This document shows, piece by piece, positions 23,391-34,317 of a stretch of 64,000 nucleotides of DNA. The first letter of the stretch is position 1. Each line of letters starts with the position of its first letter. Source of the DNA: Pleurodeles waltl (taxonomy: Eukaryota > Chordata > Amphibia > Caudata > Salamandridae); contig NC_090450.1 in the NCBI RefSeq assembly GCF_031143425.1, forward strand, positions 223,211,442-223,275,441, in the 5' to 3' direction. The notes under the pieces were generated by a model. The model did not search any database. It saw only the letters and a list, made by a program, of their open reading frames with translations, and had not been told where the DNA came from. Made by a program: the position numbers and the translations under genes.

Positions 23391-26076
23391 GTAGGAAAGT
23401 ACCATCTTGCCTGGCATGTTCCCCAATTTTTACTGTATGTATGTTTGTTTTTGCCCTTGTCACTGGGATCCCGCTAGCCAGGACCCCAGTGCTCATAAAG
23501 TATGCCCTGTATGTGTTCCCTGTGTGGTGCCTAACTGTATCACTGAGGCTCTGCTAATCAGAAACCTCAGTGTTTATGCTCTCTCTGCTTTTAAAATTGT
23601 CACTGCAGGCTAGTGACTAATTTTACCAATTCTGATTGGCCCACTGGAACACCCTTATAATTCCCTAGTATATGGTACCTAGGTACCCAGGGTATTGGGG
23701 TTCCAGGAGATCCCTATGGGCTGCAGCATTTCTTTTGCCACCCATAGGGAGCTCAGACAATTCTTACACAGGACTGCCACTGCAGCCTGAGTGAAATAAC
23801 GTCCACGTTATTTCACAGCCATTTTACACTGCACTTAAGTAACGTATAAGTCACCTATATGTCTAACCATCACTTAGTGAAGGTTAGGTGCAAAGTTACT
23901 TAGTGTGAGGGCACCCTGGCACTAGCCAAGGTACCCCCACATTGTTCAGGGCAATTTCCCCAGACTTTGTGAGTGCGGGGACACCATTACACGTGTACAC
24001 AGGTCAATACTTATATTTAGCGTCACAATGGTAACTCCGAACATGGCCATGTAACATGTCTAGGATCATGGAATTGTCACCTCAATACCATTCTGGTATT
24101 GGGGGGACAATTCCATGCATCCCCGGGGCTCCAGCATAGAGCCCGGGTACTGCCAAACTAACTTTCCGGGGTTTCCTCTGCAGCTACCGCTGCTGCCAAC
24201 CCTCAGACATGTTTCTGTCCACCTGGGGCCTGGGCAGCCCAGTCCCAGGAAGGCAGAACAAAGGATTTCTTCTGAGAGAGGGTGTTACACCCTCTCCCTT
24301 TGGAAATAGGTGTGAAGGGCCTGAGAGGAGTAGCCTCTCCTGGCCTCTGGAAATGCTTTGAAGGGCACAGATGGTGCCTTCCTTGCATAAGCCAGTCTAC
24401 ACCGGTTCAGGGATCACCCCAGCCCTGCTCTGGCGCGAACCTGGGCAAAGGAAAGGGGAGTGACCACTCCCCTGACCAGCACCTCCCAAGGGGAGTTGCC
24501 CAGAGCTCCTCCAGTGTATCCCAGACCTCTGCCATCTTGGATGCAGAGGTGTGAGGGCACAATAGACACCTCTGAGTGGCCAGTGCCAGCAGGTGACGTC
24601 AGAGACCCCTCCTGATAGGTGCTTACCTTTCTCTGTAGCCAATCCTCCTTTGAGGCCTATTTAGGGTCTTTCCTGTGGGTATCTCACCAGATAACGAATG
24701 CAGGAGCTCACCAGAGTTCCTCTGCACTTCCCTCTTTGACTTCTGCCAAGGATCGACCGCTGGCTGCTCCAGGACGCCTGCAAAACCGCAACAAAGTAGC
24801 AAGAAGACTACCAGCAACATTTTAGCGCCTCATCCTGCCGGCTTTCTTGACTGTTTCCTGGTGGTGCATGCTCTGAGGGATGTCTGCCTTCACCCTGCAC
24901 TGGAAGCCAAGAAGAAATCTCCTGTGGGTCGATGGAATCTTCCCCCTGCCAACGCAGGCAGCAAACTTCTGCATCACCGGTCCTCTGGGTCCCCCCTCAT
25001 CCTGACGAGCGTGGTCCTTGGAATACAGGAACTGGGTCCAAGTGTCCCCGACAGTCCAGTGGCCCTACTGTCCACATTTGGTGGAGGTAAGTCCTTGCCT
25101 CCCCACGCCAGACAGTAATCCTGTGTACTGCGTGAACTGCAGCTGCTCGGGCTTCTGTGCACTTTTGCAAGGCTTCCTTCGTGCACAGCCTAGCCCAGGT
25201 CCCCAGCACTCTGTCCTGCATTGCCCAGCTCGCTCAGTTGGACTCCGACTTCGTGGGACCCTCTTTTGTTGTGCTGAGTCGACCGTCGGGCTCAGATTTT
25301 CTGAATGCCTGTTCAGGTGCCTCTGCGGGTGCTGCCTGCTTCTGCGCGGGCTCTCCGTGTCGCTGAGCACCCCCTCTGTCTCCTCCTCCATGGGGCGACC
25401 TCCTGGTCCTTCCTGGGCCCTGGCAGCACCCAAAACCTTCAACCACGACTCTTGCAGCTAGCAAGGCTTGTTTGCGGTCTTTCTGCATGGAAACATCTCT
25501 GCATCCTCCAGTACGCCGTGGGACATCTTCTGACCAAAGGAGAAGTTCCTGGCACCTTCCGTTGTTGCAGAATCTTCGTCTTCTTCCACCCAGAGGCAGC
25601 CCTTTTGCACCTTCATCTGGGGTTTAGTGGGCTCCTGCCCCCACTGGAGTAAATGGTTTGTGTTGCCCCTAGGCCTATTGTCTCCTATTGCATTCTATGA
25701 TGTACTACAGTGTTTGCACTACTTTTCTAACTGTTTACTTACCTGATTGATTTGTGTGTATATTTTGTGTATTTTACTTACCTCCTAAGGGAGTATATCC
25801 TCTGAGATACTTTTGGTATATTGTCACTAAAATAAAGTACCTTTATTTTTAGTAACTCGGAGTATTGTGTTTTCTTGTGATATAGTGCTAAGTGATATAA
25901 GTGGTATAGTAGGAGCTTTGCATGTCTCCTAGTTCAGCCTAAGCTGCTCTGCTATAGCTTCCTCTATCAGCCTAAGCTGCCAGAACACCTCTAATCTACT
26001 AATAAGGGATAACTCGACCTGGCACAAGGTGTCAGTACCACAAGGTACCCACTATAAGCCAGGCCAGCCTCCTACA
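23391..26076 (+). repeat. 5' LTR, 2,686 bp
   Basis: Begins TGTAGGAAAGTACC and ends GCCTCCTACA. A polyadenylation signal AATAAA lies near 25830. Open frames of up to 147 codons inside it overlap on several frames and have no counterpart in the 3' LTR, so they are not genes. Over the shared 660 bp the two LTRs differ by only a few percent by eye. Confidence 0.9.
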
Positions 26077-26100
26077 TTGGTGGTGCAGCGGTGGGATAAG
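26077..26100 (+). other. Primer-binding site, tRNA-Leu type with a 2-bp insertion
   Basis: Directly after the LTR lies TTGGTGGTGCAGCGGTGGGAT. The complement of the 3' end of tRNA-Leu(AAG/UAG), TGGTGGCAGCGGTGGGAT, matches it if two extra bases (TG) are allowed. Whether the family uses this variant or this copy has decayed is unknown. Confidence 0.6.
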
Positions 26101-26342
26101 TACTTGTAACTGCTTTACCACTTTGTCATTGGTGCTTTTCATAAGAAAAACATATACCAAATACTTCATAATATACACAGTAACCTAAACAGTTTAACCT
26201 TCCTTCTCTAAAAACTTTCTAAAAAGTTTCTGAAAAGTTTTTGAAAACTTTCAAAAGTTTTCAAAAGTTTAAAAACGATTTTCTCTGTTCTTTTAAAAGT
26301 TCCAAAAACTTTTTTCTCTCTCTGACCTAAACCTTTTCTGTC

Positions 26343-27700
26343 ATGTCTGCAGTAGAGCTTACTCCCACAGTTGTCCAAGCAACATATGGGAATCTAAACT
26401 TTAAATGTTTGAGGGGTCTCTGCATAGAAAGAGGTTTAGCAATTGGTAAGAATCCTACAAAAGATCTTCTCCTCAGCCTTCTCCTAGAAAGTGACCAGAA
26501 CCAGTCTGGCCCATCTCAGGATCAGAAGGTAGAGGAGGGGGGTACCCAGTCAGACTCAGAGGAGTCCCCTGAGGTTGCTGGGGAGGGTTCTTCCAAGGAC
26601 CTGTCAGCTAGCAGGCCACCTAGTGACACTGGTAGTGGGAGGGGGGTCACACATTAGTAGGGCACCTTTCACTCCTAAAGGCCAGGTTACTAGGGTCCAG
26701 TCAGTTAGGGACAGGTCCAACTCTGCCAATTCCCACATTACGTATGTGTATCACAATTCTCAAGCCTCCCACCCTGAGGATAACTTAATGGAAAGGGAAC
26801 TCAGAAAGCTGAGGCTGGTAGAGGCCAGGCTGAAGCTTAAAAAGCAGCAGCTGGCCTTAGACAGGGAATCGCTGGATGTGGAAAGGGAAAGGCAGAGGTT
26901 GGGGTTAGTCCCCCATGGTGGCAGCAGCAGTGTTTTTGATAGCAATCCTGTTAGAGAGCAAGATTCCAGAAACCTGCATAAGATAGTCCCCCCTTACACG
27001 GAGAGGGATGACATTAACAAGTGGTTTGCTGCACTTGAGAGGGCCTGTATGGTACAGTTGGTCCCTCAAAGGCAGTGGGCTCCTATCTTGTGGCTATCTT
27101 TCAATGGTAAGGGTAATGATAGGATCCTTACTGTCAGAGAAAGTGATGCTAATAACTACAAAGTTTTGAAGGATGCACTCTTGGATGGATTTGGCTTAAC
27201 CACTGAACAATACAGGATTAAGTTCAGATACACCAGAAAAGAGTCCTCCCAAGACTGGACAGACTTTGTAGGCTGTTCAGTGAAGGCCTTGGAGGGTTGG
27301 TTACATGGCATTAAGGTGACTGACTATGAAAGCCTGTATAATCTAATCCTGAGAGAGCATATTTTGAACAATTGTGTGTCTGATGTGTTGCACCAGTACT
27401 TGGTAAACTCATATCTGACCTCTCCCCAAGAATTGGGAAAGAAGGCAGACAAAGGGGTCAGAACAAGAGTGACAAAACAGTTCATACAGGAGGTGACAAG
27501 GATGGCAAAAAGAAGGATGGCAAGTCTTCTGACAAGGGTGGGGACAAAGATAAAAAACATTCTGAGTCTTCATCAGGCCCACAAAAATCATCTGGGGGTG
27601 GTGGTGTCCAAATCCTCCTCTCACAATCAGCAAAAGCCTTGGTGTTATTTATGTAAAGTAAAAGGCCATTGGGCAAGTGATGCCACTTGTCCAAAGAAAA
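26343..27700 (+). pseudogene. gag: gag of the LTR retrotransposon
   Basis: Gag would form the cytoplasmic particle. The reading frame starts with MSAVELTPTVVQATYG at 26343, has an acidic Ser-rich linker, and shifts frame in a G-run near 26640-26646; it then continues with an arginine/lysine/glutamate-rich coiled-coil-like stretch (MERELRKLRLVEARLKLKKQ) and a capsid-like region (VPPYTERDDINKWFAALERA). A zinc knuckle of the form CYLCKVKGHWASDATC lies at 27643-27690; its last spacing is six rather than the usual four residues. The gene is broken by the shift and is described as it stands. Confidence 0.8.
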
Positions 27701-28360
27701 ACACCAAACCTCCCACCACCACAACCCCAACTGCAAATTCTAGTGCCCCTAGTAATAGCAGTGGTGGTGGGAAATCTACTACAAATAGCCAATCCAAGGG
27801 TGTAGCTGGGCTCACTGTTGGCAGTGTAGTTGGGGTTGGTCTTGTTAGGGAGACCACAGAGGCTGTTTTAGTCTCTGATGGTGGCATTGACTTTGCCACC
27901 TTGGTTGCTTGTGCCCTTAATATGGGTAAGTACAAGCAACTACCCCTAATTAATGGTGTTGAGGCCTACAGGGGCACAGAAGCCAGTGTAACTATGGTTA
28001 TAGAGAAACTGGTTCACCCTGATCAACACCTACTTGGTCAGCAGTACCAAGTGACTGATGCTCACAATAACACACTTAGCCACCCCATGGCTGCTGTGAA
28101 TCTCAACTGGGGGGGTTACTGGCCCAAAGAAAGTTGTGGTAGCCACCAAATTACCTGTAGATTGCTTACTAGGCAATGATTTGGAGACATCAGCTTGGGC
28201 TGAAGTGGAGTTGGAGGCTCATGCAGCAATGCTGGGCATTCCTGGGCATATTTTTGCTTTGACAAGGGCTCAGGCCAAAAAGCAAAAAGGACAGGGAAAC
28301 TTGGATCCTGGAACAATGGACCAAGTGCTCCCAAAAGCTAGGGGTAGAAAGGGTAAATAA
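27701..28360 (+). pseudogene. Retroviral-type aspartic protease region, active site lost
   Basis: A Ser/Thr/Gly-rich linker follows gag, then the protease core with LPLINGVEAY and ASVTMVIEKLV. Where the family has the Asp-Thr-Gly catalytic triplet this copy reads Gly-Thr-Glu (27971-27979), so it cannot be catalytic. A second frameshift in a G-run near 28110 moves the end (LPVDCLLGNDLE, ALTRAQAKK) into another frame ending at 28360. Confidence 0.75.
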
Positions 28361-28559
28361 TTGCCCATTATCCCTCCCTCACCACAAGATTCCCCTTTTG
28401 AGAAAGAGGAATCCTCTCCCTGTGGTGCAGAACCTATACCAGATGAGCTGGCAGTAGACACTGCTGAGCTTTTGGGTGCAGGCGGGCCTGCTAGGGAAAA
28501 GCTGATTGTGGTACAGCAGACCTGTCCCACACTAGATTGTTTGAGCTAGCAAGCTGTCA

Positions 28560-29588
28560 AGCAGCAGAATGGGGATGTCAGTGATAGCCATAAGGTGTAT
28601 TGGGAGGACAACCTCCTGTATACTGAGTCAAGGGACCCTAAACCTGGAGCTTCCAGGAGATTGGTCATCCCTTTGCAATACAGAGAGTTTCTTCTTACCT
28701 TGGCACATGACATTCTCTTAGCTGGGCATTTGGGCCAAAGTAAAACTTGGGACAGGTTTGTTCCCCTGTTTCACTGGCCTCATATGTCAGAGGACACCAA
28801 AGAGTTTTGTCGCTCTTAAGTGACCTGCCAAGCCAGTGGCAAGACTGGTGGCACTCCAAAGGCCCCCTTAATTCCACTTCCTGTGGTTGGGGTGCCCTTT
28901 GAAAGGGTAGGGGTTGACATAGTTGGCCCCCTTGAGCCTCCAACAGCTTCAGGCAATAGGTTTATCCTTGTGGTAGTGGACCATGCCAGTAGGTACCCTG
29001 AAGCCATCCCCTTAAGGACCACTACAGCTCCTGCAGTGGCAAAGGCCCTCCTGGGAATCTTTTCCAGAGTGGGCTTCCCTAAGGAAGTGGTGTCAGACAG
29101 AGGTAGTAACTTCATGTCTGCATACCTCAAAGCAATGTGGAAGGGGTGTGGTGTGACATACAAGTTCACTACTCCTTATCATCCACAAACAAATGGTCTG
29201 GTTGAGAGGTTTAATAAAACTCTCAAAGGTATGATAATGGGACTCCCTGAAAAACTCAGAAGGAGATGGGATGTCCTGTTACCTTGCCTCCTATTTGCTT
29301 ACAGGGAGGTACCCCAAAAAGGAGTGGGATTTAGCCCTTTTGAACTCCTCTTTGGGCATCCTGTGGGAGGTCCCCTTGCACTCGTTAAGGAGGGTTGGGA
29401 ACAACCTTTAAAAGCTCCTAAACAGGACATAATGGACTATGTACTTGGCCTAAGATCAAGAATGGCTGAGTACATGACAAAGGCCAGTAAAAACCTTCAG
29501 GCCAGCCAGGAGCTGCAAAAGCAATGGCATGACCAGAAGGCTGTCCTGACCCTGTACCACCCAGGACAGAAGGTGTGGGAATTGGAGC
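28560..29588 (+). pseudogene. Integrase of the LTR retrotransposon, one in-frame stop
   Basis: The integrase inserts retrotransposon DNA. The N-terminal HHCC zinc finger is visible (HDILLAGHLG, then FCRS-stop-VTCQ); the stop TAA at 28817-28819 falls between its cysteines. The catalytic D-D-E residues are in VDIVGPL, SDRGSNF and NGLVERFNKTLK. The C-terminal part ends at GQKVWELEP, about where a GPY/F or chromodomain-like tail should begin. Apart from the one stop the frame is open for more than 330 codons, showing relative youth. Confidence 0.88.
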
Positions 29589-29631
29589 CTGAAATCGCAG
29601 AGATAACAGATGTGATAGTTTTTAATCCTCC
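29589..29631 (+). repeat. 43 bp of LINE sequence inside the LTR retrotransposon
   Basis: These 43 bases, immediately before the 3' LTR, match 39 of 43 positions of 23348-23390, the LINE sequence immediately before the 5' LTR. Minus-strand reading gives NYHICYLCDF here and KYYICYLCDF in the flank. It takes the place of the missing reverse transcriptase/RNase H region. Confidence 0.88.
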
Positions 29632-30298
29632 TGTAGGAAAGTACCATCTTGCCTGGCATGTTCCCCCATTTTTACTGTATGGATGTTTGTTTTTGCCTGT
29701 GTCACTGGGATCCTGCAAGCCAGGACCCCAGTGCTCATAAAGTATGCCCTGTATGTGTTCCCTGTGTGGTGCCTAACTGTATCACTGAGGCTCTGCTAAT
29801 CAGAAACCTCAGTGTTTATGCTCTCTCTGCTTTTAAAATTGTCACTGCAGGCTAGTGACTAAATTTACCAATTCTGATTGGCACACTGGAACACCCTTAT
29901 AATTCCCTAGTATATGGTACCTAGGTACCCGGGTATTGGGGTTCCAGGAGATCCCTATGGGCTGCAGTATTTATTTTGCCACCCATAGGGAGCTCAGACA
30001 ATTCTTATACAGGAGTATATCCTCTGAGATACTTTTTGCATATTGTCACTAAAATAAAGTACCTTTATTTTTGGTAACTCTGAGTATTGTGTTTTCTTGT
30101 GATAAAGTGCTAGGTGATATGAGTGATATAGTAGGAGCTTTGCATGTCTCCTAGTTCAGCCTAAGCTGCTCTGCTATAGCTACCTCTATCAGCCTAAGCT
30201 GCTAGAACACTTCTAATCTACTAATACGGGATAACTGGACCTGGCACAAGGTGTAAGTACCACAAGGTACCCACTATAAGCCAGGCCAGCCTCCTACA
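29632..30298 (+). repeat. 3' LTR, internally deleted (667 bp)
   Basis: Start and end match the 5' LTR. About 2.0 kb is missing between ATTCTTATACAGGA and GTATATCCTCTGAG (about 23782-25793 of the 5' LTR). Followed by CCTCG at 30299-30303, the right target duplication. Confidence 0.92.
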
Positions 30299-30303
30299 CC
30301 TCG

Positions 30304-30805
30304 CCCTTCTATTGTACTTATGAAGCCCCATTTAGTTGCGTCAGTAGGCTACAAAGCATATAGCAGCCAGGTGGAAATGTTGGTTTGATAGACCTCTAAG
30401 AGATAGGAGAAGTGTCTTCTGGCAATCACTCTATAAAGAAAAACCAAACCTTTGGCCTGAGACATAGTTTACTCATGTTATTCTCGATATGGGCCTTATC
30501 ACTGATTATCTTCCCAAAGAAAGTGTAGGGCGTTACGACCTCTAACTTTTGGGAACCCAGGAATCAAGAGAATTTAGTGTTGGGTGTCTTTTTATCATGA
30601 AAGCATATTATTTCACTTTTAGAGATATTAGTATTCAAAGAATGTACCTCGGCAAATTGGTGCAATAACTCCAACCAGCAAGTTAGGCCTTTAGGAGTAA
30701 GGTCCAAAATTATTATGTCATCCGCATATAATAAACAGGCTATTTCTCTTCCACCAACAGTTAGGACTATACCCTTACTCTGTGTTAGGTGGGCGGGAAG
30801 GTTTC
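30304..30805 (-). pseudogene. LINE reverse transcriptase core with YADD
   Basis: Minus-strand translation gives GGREIACLLYADDIIILDL and HSLNTNISKSEIICFH, the catalytic palm motif of reverse transcriptases with the two aspartates intact, then KVWFFF. The upstream part of the domain is missing where the LTR fragment 30806-32590 joins. Confidence 0.8.
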
Positions 30806-32590
30806 TGTTAGAAATGGGGTCTCTGGGTGGCAGTCAGCTTGCACTCTGTCCAAGCAGGGAGCTTCCCTCTAGTCAGGGTTAGGGAAATACACACCTAGGA
30901 TAACCCTTGCTCACCCCCTTGGTAGCTTGGCACAATCAGTCAGGCTTATCTTAGAGACAATGTGTAAAGTATTTGTCCCAAAACACACAGTAATACAGTG
31001 AAAACCCTACAAAATTGACACCACACTGGTTTAGAATAATAGCCAATATTTATCTAAATCAAACAAGACCAAAACGACAACAATCTGACATACACAAGCA
31101 GAGTTATGAACTTTCAAAGATTTAACTTGAACATAGCTCTTAGAAACACAAATGCTTCAATTTGGTGTTATCCCGGCATTGTGATGCCAATAGCACCGGT
31201 CACGGAGTCACGTGGACCCCCAGGTACAGTACCTTTTGAAAGTTAGGAAACAAACCGGTGCATGGACTCAGGGATCGAGGTGTCGTTGGACCCAGTGCAG
31301 TGTTGGTTCCAGTGCTGTGGAGCAGAGGAGTGGAGGCGTCGGTGTGAGGCGTCCGGTCCTTGCTGCAGAGCAGTGGAGATGAAGCAGCTTCGGTGCGAAG
31401 CGGCGGTTCCTTACGCTCTGACGTGGCTAGGATGCGGGAGGGTGACCACATGGAGTCGCGGTCACGCCACGGGGCTGCAGACGCCGCAGCGGAGTCGGGT
31501 GTCACGGACATTGGTGACATGGCACTCTGGCCTCACGAAGTCACGGGACATCAGCGCTGCTGCGGCGTCAGGCCTGCGATGTTGGTCTGTGTCGTCGCAC
31601 TCTAGTGGGGACCACGAGCTTCAGTAGCAGGTGGCGTCTCGGGGTCAAGCAGCAGCATCATTCTGGGAACCGTCCGAAGTCAGTGCACTTGGTTTTTCAC
31701 CAGCTTTCACTCCCAGTGGCCTAGAACTGGAATAGGCAGCACCTAGCAAGCTAGAGTTCACAGTAATTGAACCCAGTGGCTGGTGGATGAAGTCTTTGCT
31801 GTCCATGAGACTTCTTAACAGGAGGCAAGCTCAGTCCAAGCCCTTGGAGAAACTTCACAAGCAGGATACACAGCAAAGTCTAGTCTTTGCCCTCTGTAAG
31901 ACAGAAGCAGCAACTGCAGGCCAATCCAGCAAAGCACACACAGCAAAAGGGCAGTACTCCTCCTCCGGCTCTTCAGCTCTTCTGCTTGGCAGTGGTTCCT
32001 CTTGATCCTGAAGTTTTATTAAAGTCTGGGGATTTGGGCCCACTACTTATACCCCTTTCTGCCTTTGAAGTAATCAAACTTCAAAGGAAAGTCTCTGTTG
32101 CTGACAAGGTCCTGCCTTGCCCAGGCCTAGCCCCAGACACACACCAGGGGGTTGGAGACTGCATTGTGTTAGGGTAGGCACAGCCCTTTCACGTGTAAGT
32201 GTCAGCTCCTCCCTCCACGCTAGCCCAGGTGACCCATCAAGCAATGCAGGGTACACCCCAGCTTTCTTTGTGTCACTGTCTAAAGGGAATTCACAACAGC
32301 CCAACAGTCAGCCTAACCCAGATAGGGAATCTGCAAGCAGTCAGAGGCACAGAATGGTTTAAGCAAAAAAAATGCCCACTTTCCAAAAGTGGCATTTTCA
32401 AACTGACCATCTAAAAACAACTTTACCAAAAGATGTACTTTCAAATTGTGAGCTTAGAGACTCCAAACTCCATATCTCTATCTGCTCCCAAAGAGAAACT
32501 GCACTTAAAAGTTATTAAAAGGCATTCCCCATGTTAACCTACGAGAGAGATAGGCCTTGCAACATTGAAAACCAAATATGGCAGTATTTC
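30806..32590 (-). mobile_element. LTR-like block, same family as 17636-19785, minus strand
   Basis: The plus strand begins TGTTAGAAATGGGGTC, the complement of a CCCCATTTCTAACA LTR end, and runs to about 32590, where the CAAGGCC segment lies mid-LTR in the other copy; the 5' part therefore appears truncated. Flanking LINE sequence does not rejoin cleanly and no duplication is seen, so part of the LINE was probably deleted at the same time. A 121-codon and other frames here are not conserved in the other copy. Confidence 0.6.
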
Positions 32591-33010
32591 ACTAAGCTGG
32601 GTAAAACTGTCTGCCTCTCCATTTGCCATATAAAGGTTAGAGATTAAGCCAATCCTACTAACTTCCTCAATTACTGACAGAAAAGATCTAACTCTTGAAC
32701 CACAACCCTCTGCTACTAAAGCCAAAAAGGGCCTCATCTTTCCCTTAGTGGCGGCCTCTCTTAGATCAACTCATGGCAAGTCACTTGCCTCATTTTTTAG
32801 GCGAGCTTTTATCTGGCTCCTTCGTCTCTTTAATAGGGACACCCTAGAGTTCCTCTTGGAGGAATACCGCACATATTGTTTCCAGACTAGAGTATTTATT
32901 TCTCTATTTAAAGAAAGAATCAAGAAAGGGCTAGGCTTAAAATTACCCTTGCATAATTTTCAATTGGCACTAACTACAATCTGCCCCATAATCACGGTGC
33001 AACCATCCAG
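32591..33010 (-). pseudogene. LINE linker between endonuclease and reverse transcriptase
   Basis: The minus strand encodes NTLVWKQYVRYSSKRNSRVS, then a stop, then KMRPFLALVAEGCGSRVRSF and LISNLYMANGEADSF. A basic region followed by an 'L..NGE' turn is usual just before the reverse transcriptase in LINEs. One stop codon is seen. Confidence 0.55.
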
Positions 33011-33211
33011 GACATAATGCACCCAGGAATCAGAATTTTTTTCATGCAATTTCTAATTTACTCTTTAGGCCTGTAATCATTCTTTGGTCCCACTCGGTTC
33101 CCCACTTTTTTTAATCAAATTTAGAGGAGGCCCCATCAAACCTTCATGAGCAAATGAAAGAGATACTTAATACCAGGGAATGGTCACTAAGGGAAGTAGT
33201 ACCTACAATGT

Positions 33212-33935
33212 TTAGGTAACCCAGCTAGTAAAATGAGGTGCAGCCAACCACCACATAATCTCCAAGATAGCCCCTCCCCTCGAAGATTTGTGTGTGTATC
33301 GTGCAGGGGAATCCCTGGGTAATCTCCCATTTGCAATTATACAGTCATTGTTTCCCAATTGGTGAAATAAAAGCATCCCTCTCTTGTTGGTCCTTATCTT
33401 CGCCAGAAAGACAATCAAGGGAATACGCAGGAACTCCTCTTTTTCATCATCACCTAATTGATTCAAAGCACGATTGGATATTTTGCTATTTAAATCACCT
33501 ACAGGTATTACACGTGGGGCCTGTTCCCTGTTCAAAAAGTTTTGAATAAAAGAAAAGACCTAATTCAAGAGTGTATCGTAGGAGGCATCAGGTGGAACAT
33601 AAGCATTTACCAATAGAAAGGGTGGAGCACCAAGCTGCCTGCCCGAATGGAACAAAGTTGGCACTATAAAGAGATTGGAGGGGTCTCTAGGGCATACATA
33701 CTTCCACTTGAGCTTAATGGTCGAGATAAATGCCACCTCCTTTTGTGTGTCCCCTCCTAGAGGGCCCACCTTTGCATTCTAAAGTAAAGTAGTGATCACA
33801 CTGAAAATCTCCAACACAGCAAGTCTCCTGGAGAAAAATCACATCTGCCTTTATAGAGCTTAAGAACTGCAGCTTCTCACTGCTATTCTTCATTCCCACT
33901 ACATTCCAGCAGATGACTGTTAGCTCATTAGTAAT
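33212..33935 (-). pseudogene. LINE apurinic/apyrimidinic-type endonuclease
   Basis: The endonuclease nicks target DNA for target-primed reverse transcription. In order on the minus strand: VICWNVVGM (N-terminal strand), ADVIFLQET (catalytic glutamate), GGGIYLDH, LVNAYVPPDASYDTLLN, and IPVGDLNSKISNRAL (the GDxN active-site motif). Frame breaks separate the three blocks, so it is decayed. This places the element in the APE-bearing LINE group. Confidence 0.8.
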
Positions 33936-34317
33936 GACGGTACTGCAGTGGACGACTATACATACATGAGGTGTTTAAAACCCCAGGCGACCAACTCCAA
34001 CTTTGATGTTCATTATTTACACATTCATCATGGACTTTCTTGGGATCCCTAAGGGACATCCTTCGACCATTCTTTCCAAGGTGGGTTTTCAGCCCCTATG
34101 GATCTAGAAGCTCACTACTCTTGTAGGAAACCTGGCCTACGTCCTACCCACCTCCCTCTTCAGATACAGGGAAAACATCAAAATCTCTGTGTTGCAGACT
34201 TTCACAATTTTGTAATATGTTCACAACTATTATTGAGTGGAAGGTTATCCTTGATTTGGTCCCTGACCCCATGTGTAAAAAAAGTAACCAGAGAGATATC
34301 TTTGCTTTGGATTAGAT

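Larger units (their letters stand above)
23391..30298 (+). mobile_element. Ty3/gypsy LTR retrotransposon, Gmr1-like domain order, lacking RT and RNase H
   Basis: Two LTRs starting TGTAGGAAAG and ending CCTCCTACA enclose 3.55 kb containing gag, protease and integrase in that order. Integrase follows protease within about 200 bp, so the usual gypsy order PR-RT-RH-IN does not apply. The Gmr1-like group is known to have PR-IN-RT-RH, which would place RT and RH after the integrase; here the coding region stops shortly after the integrase core and the 3' LTR follows. Flanking CCTCG duplications show that the outer structure is complete. Frameshifts, an in-frame stop and a changed protease motif show that it is dead. 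Confidence 0.85.

Noticed and set aside
23780..25792. Open frames of up to 147 codons in the 5' LTR
   Set aside because: They overlap on several frames, are absent from the deleted 3' LTR and show no protein family motif.
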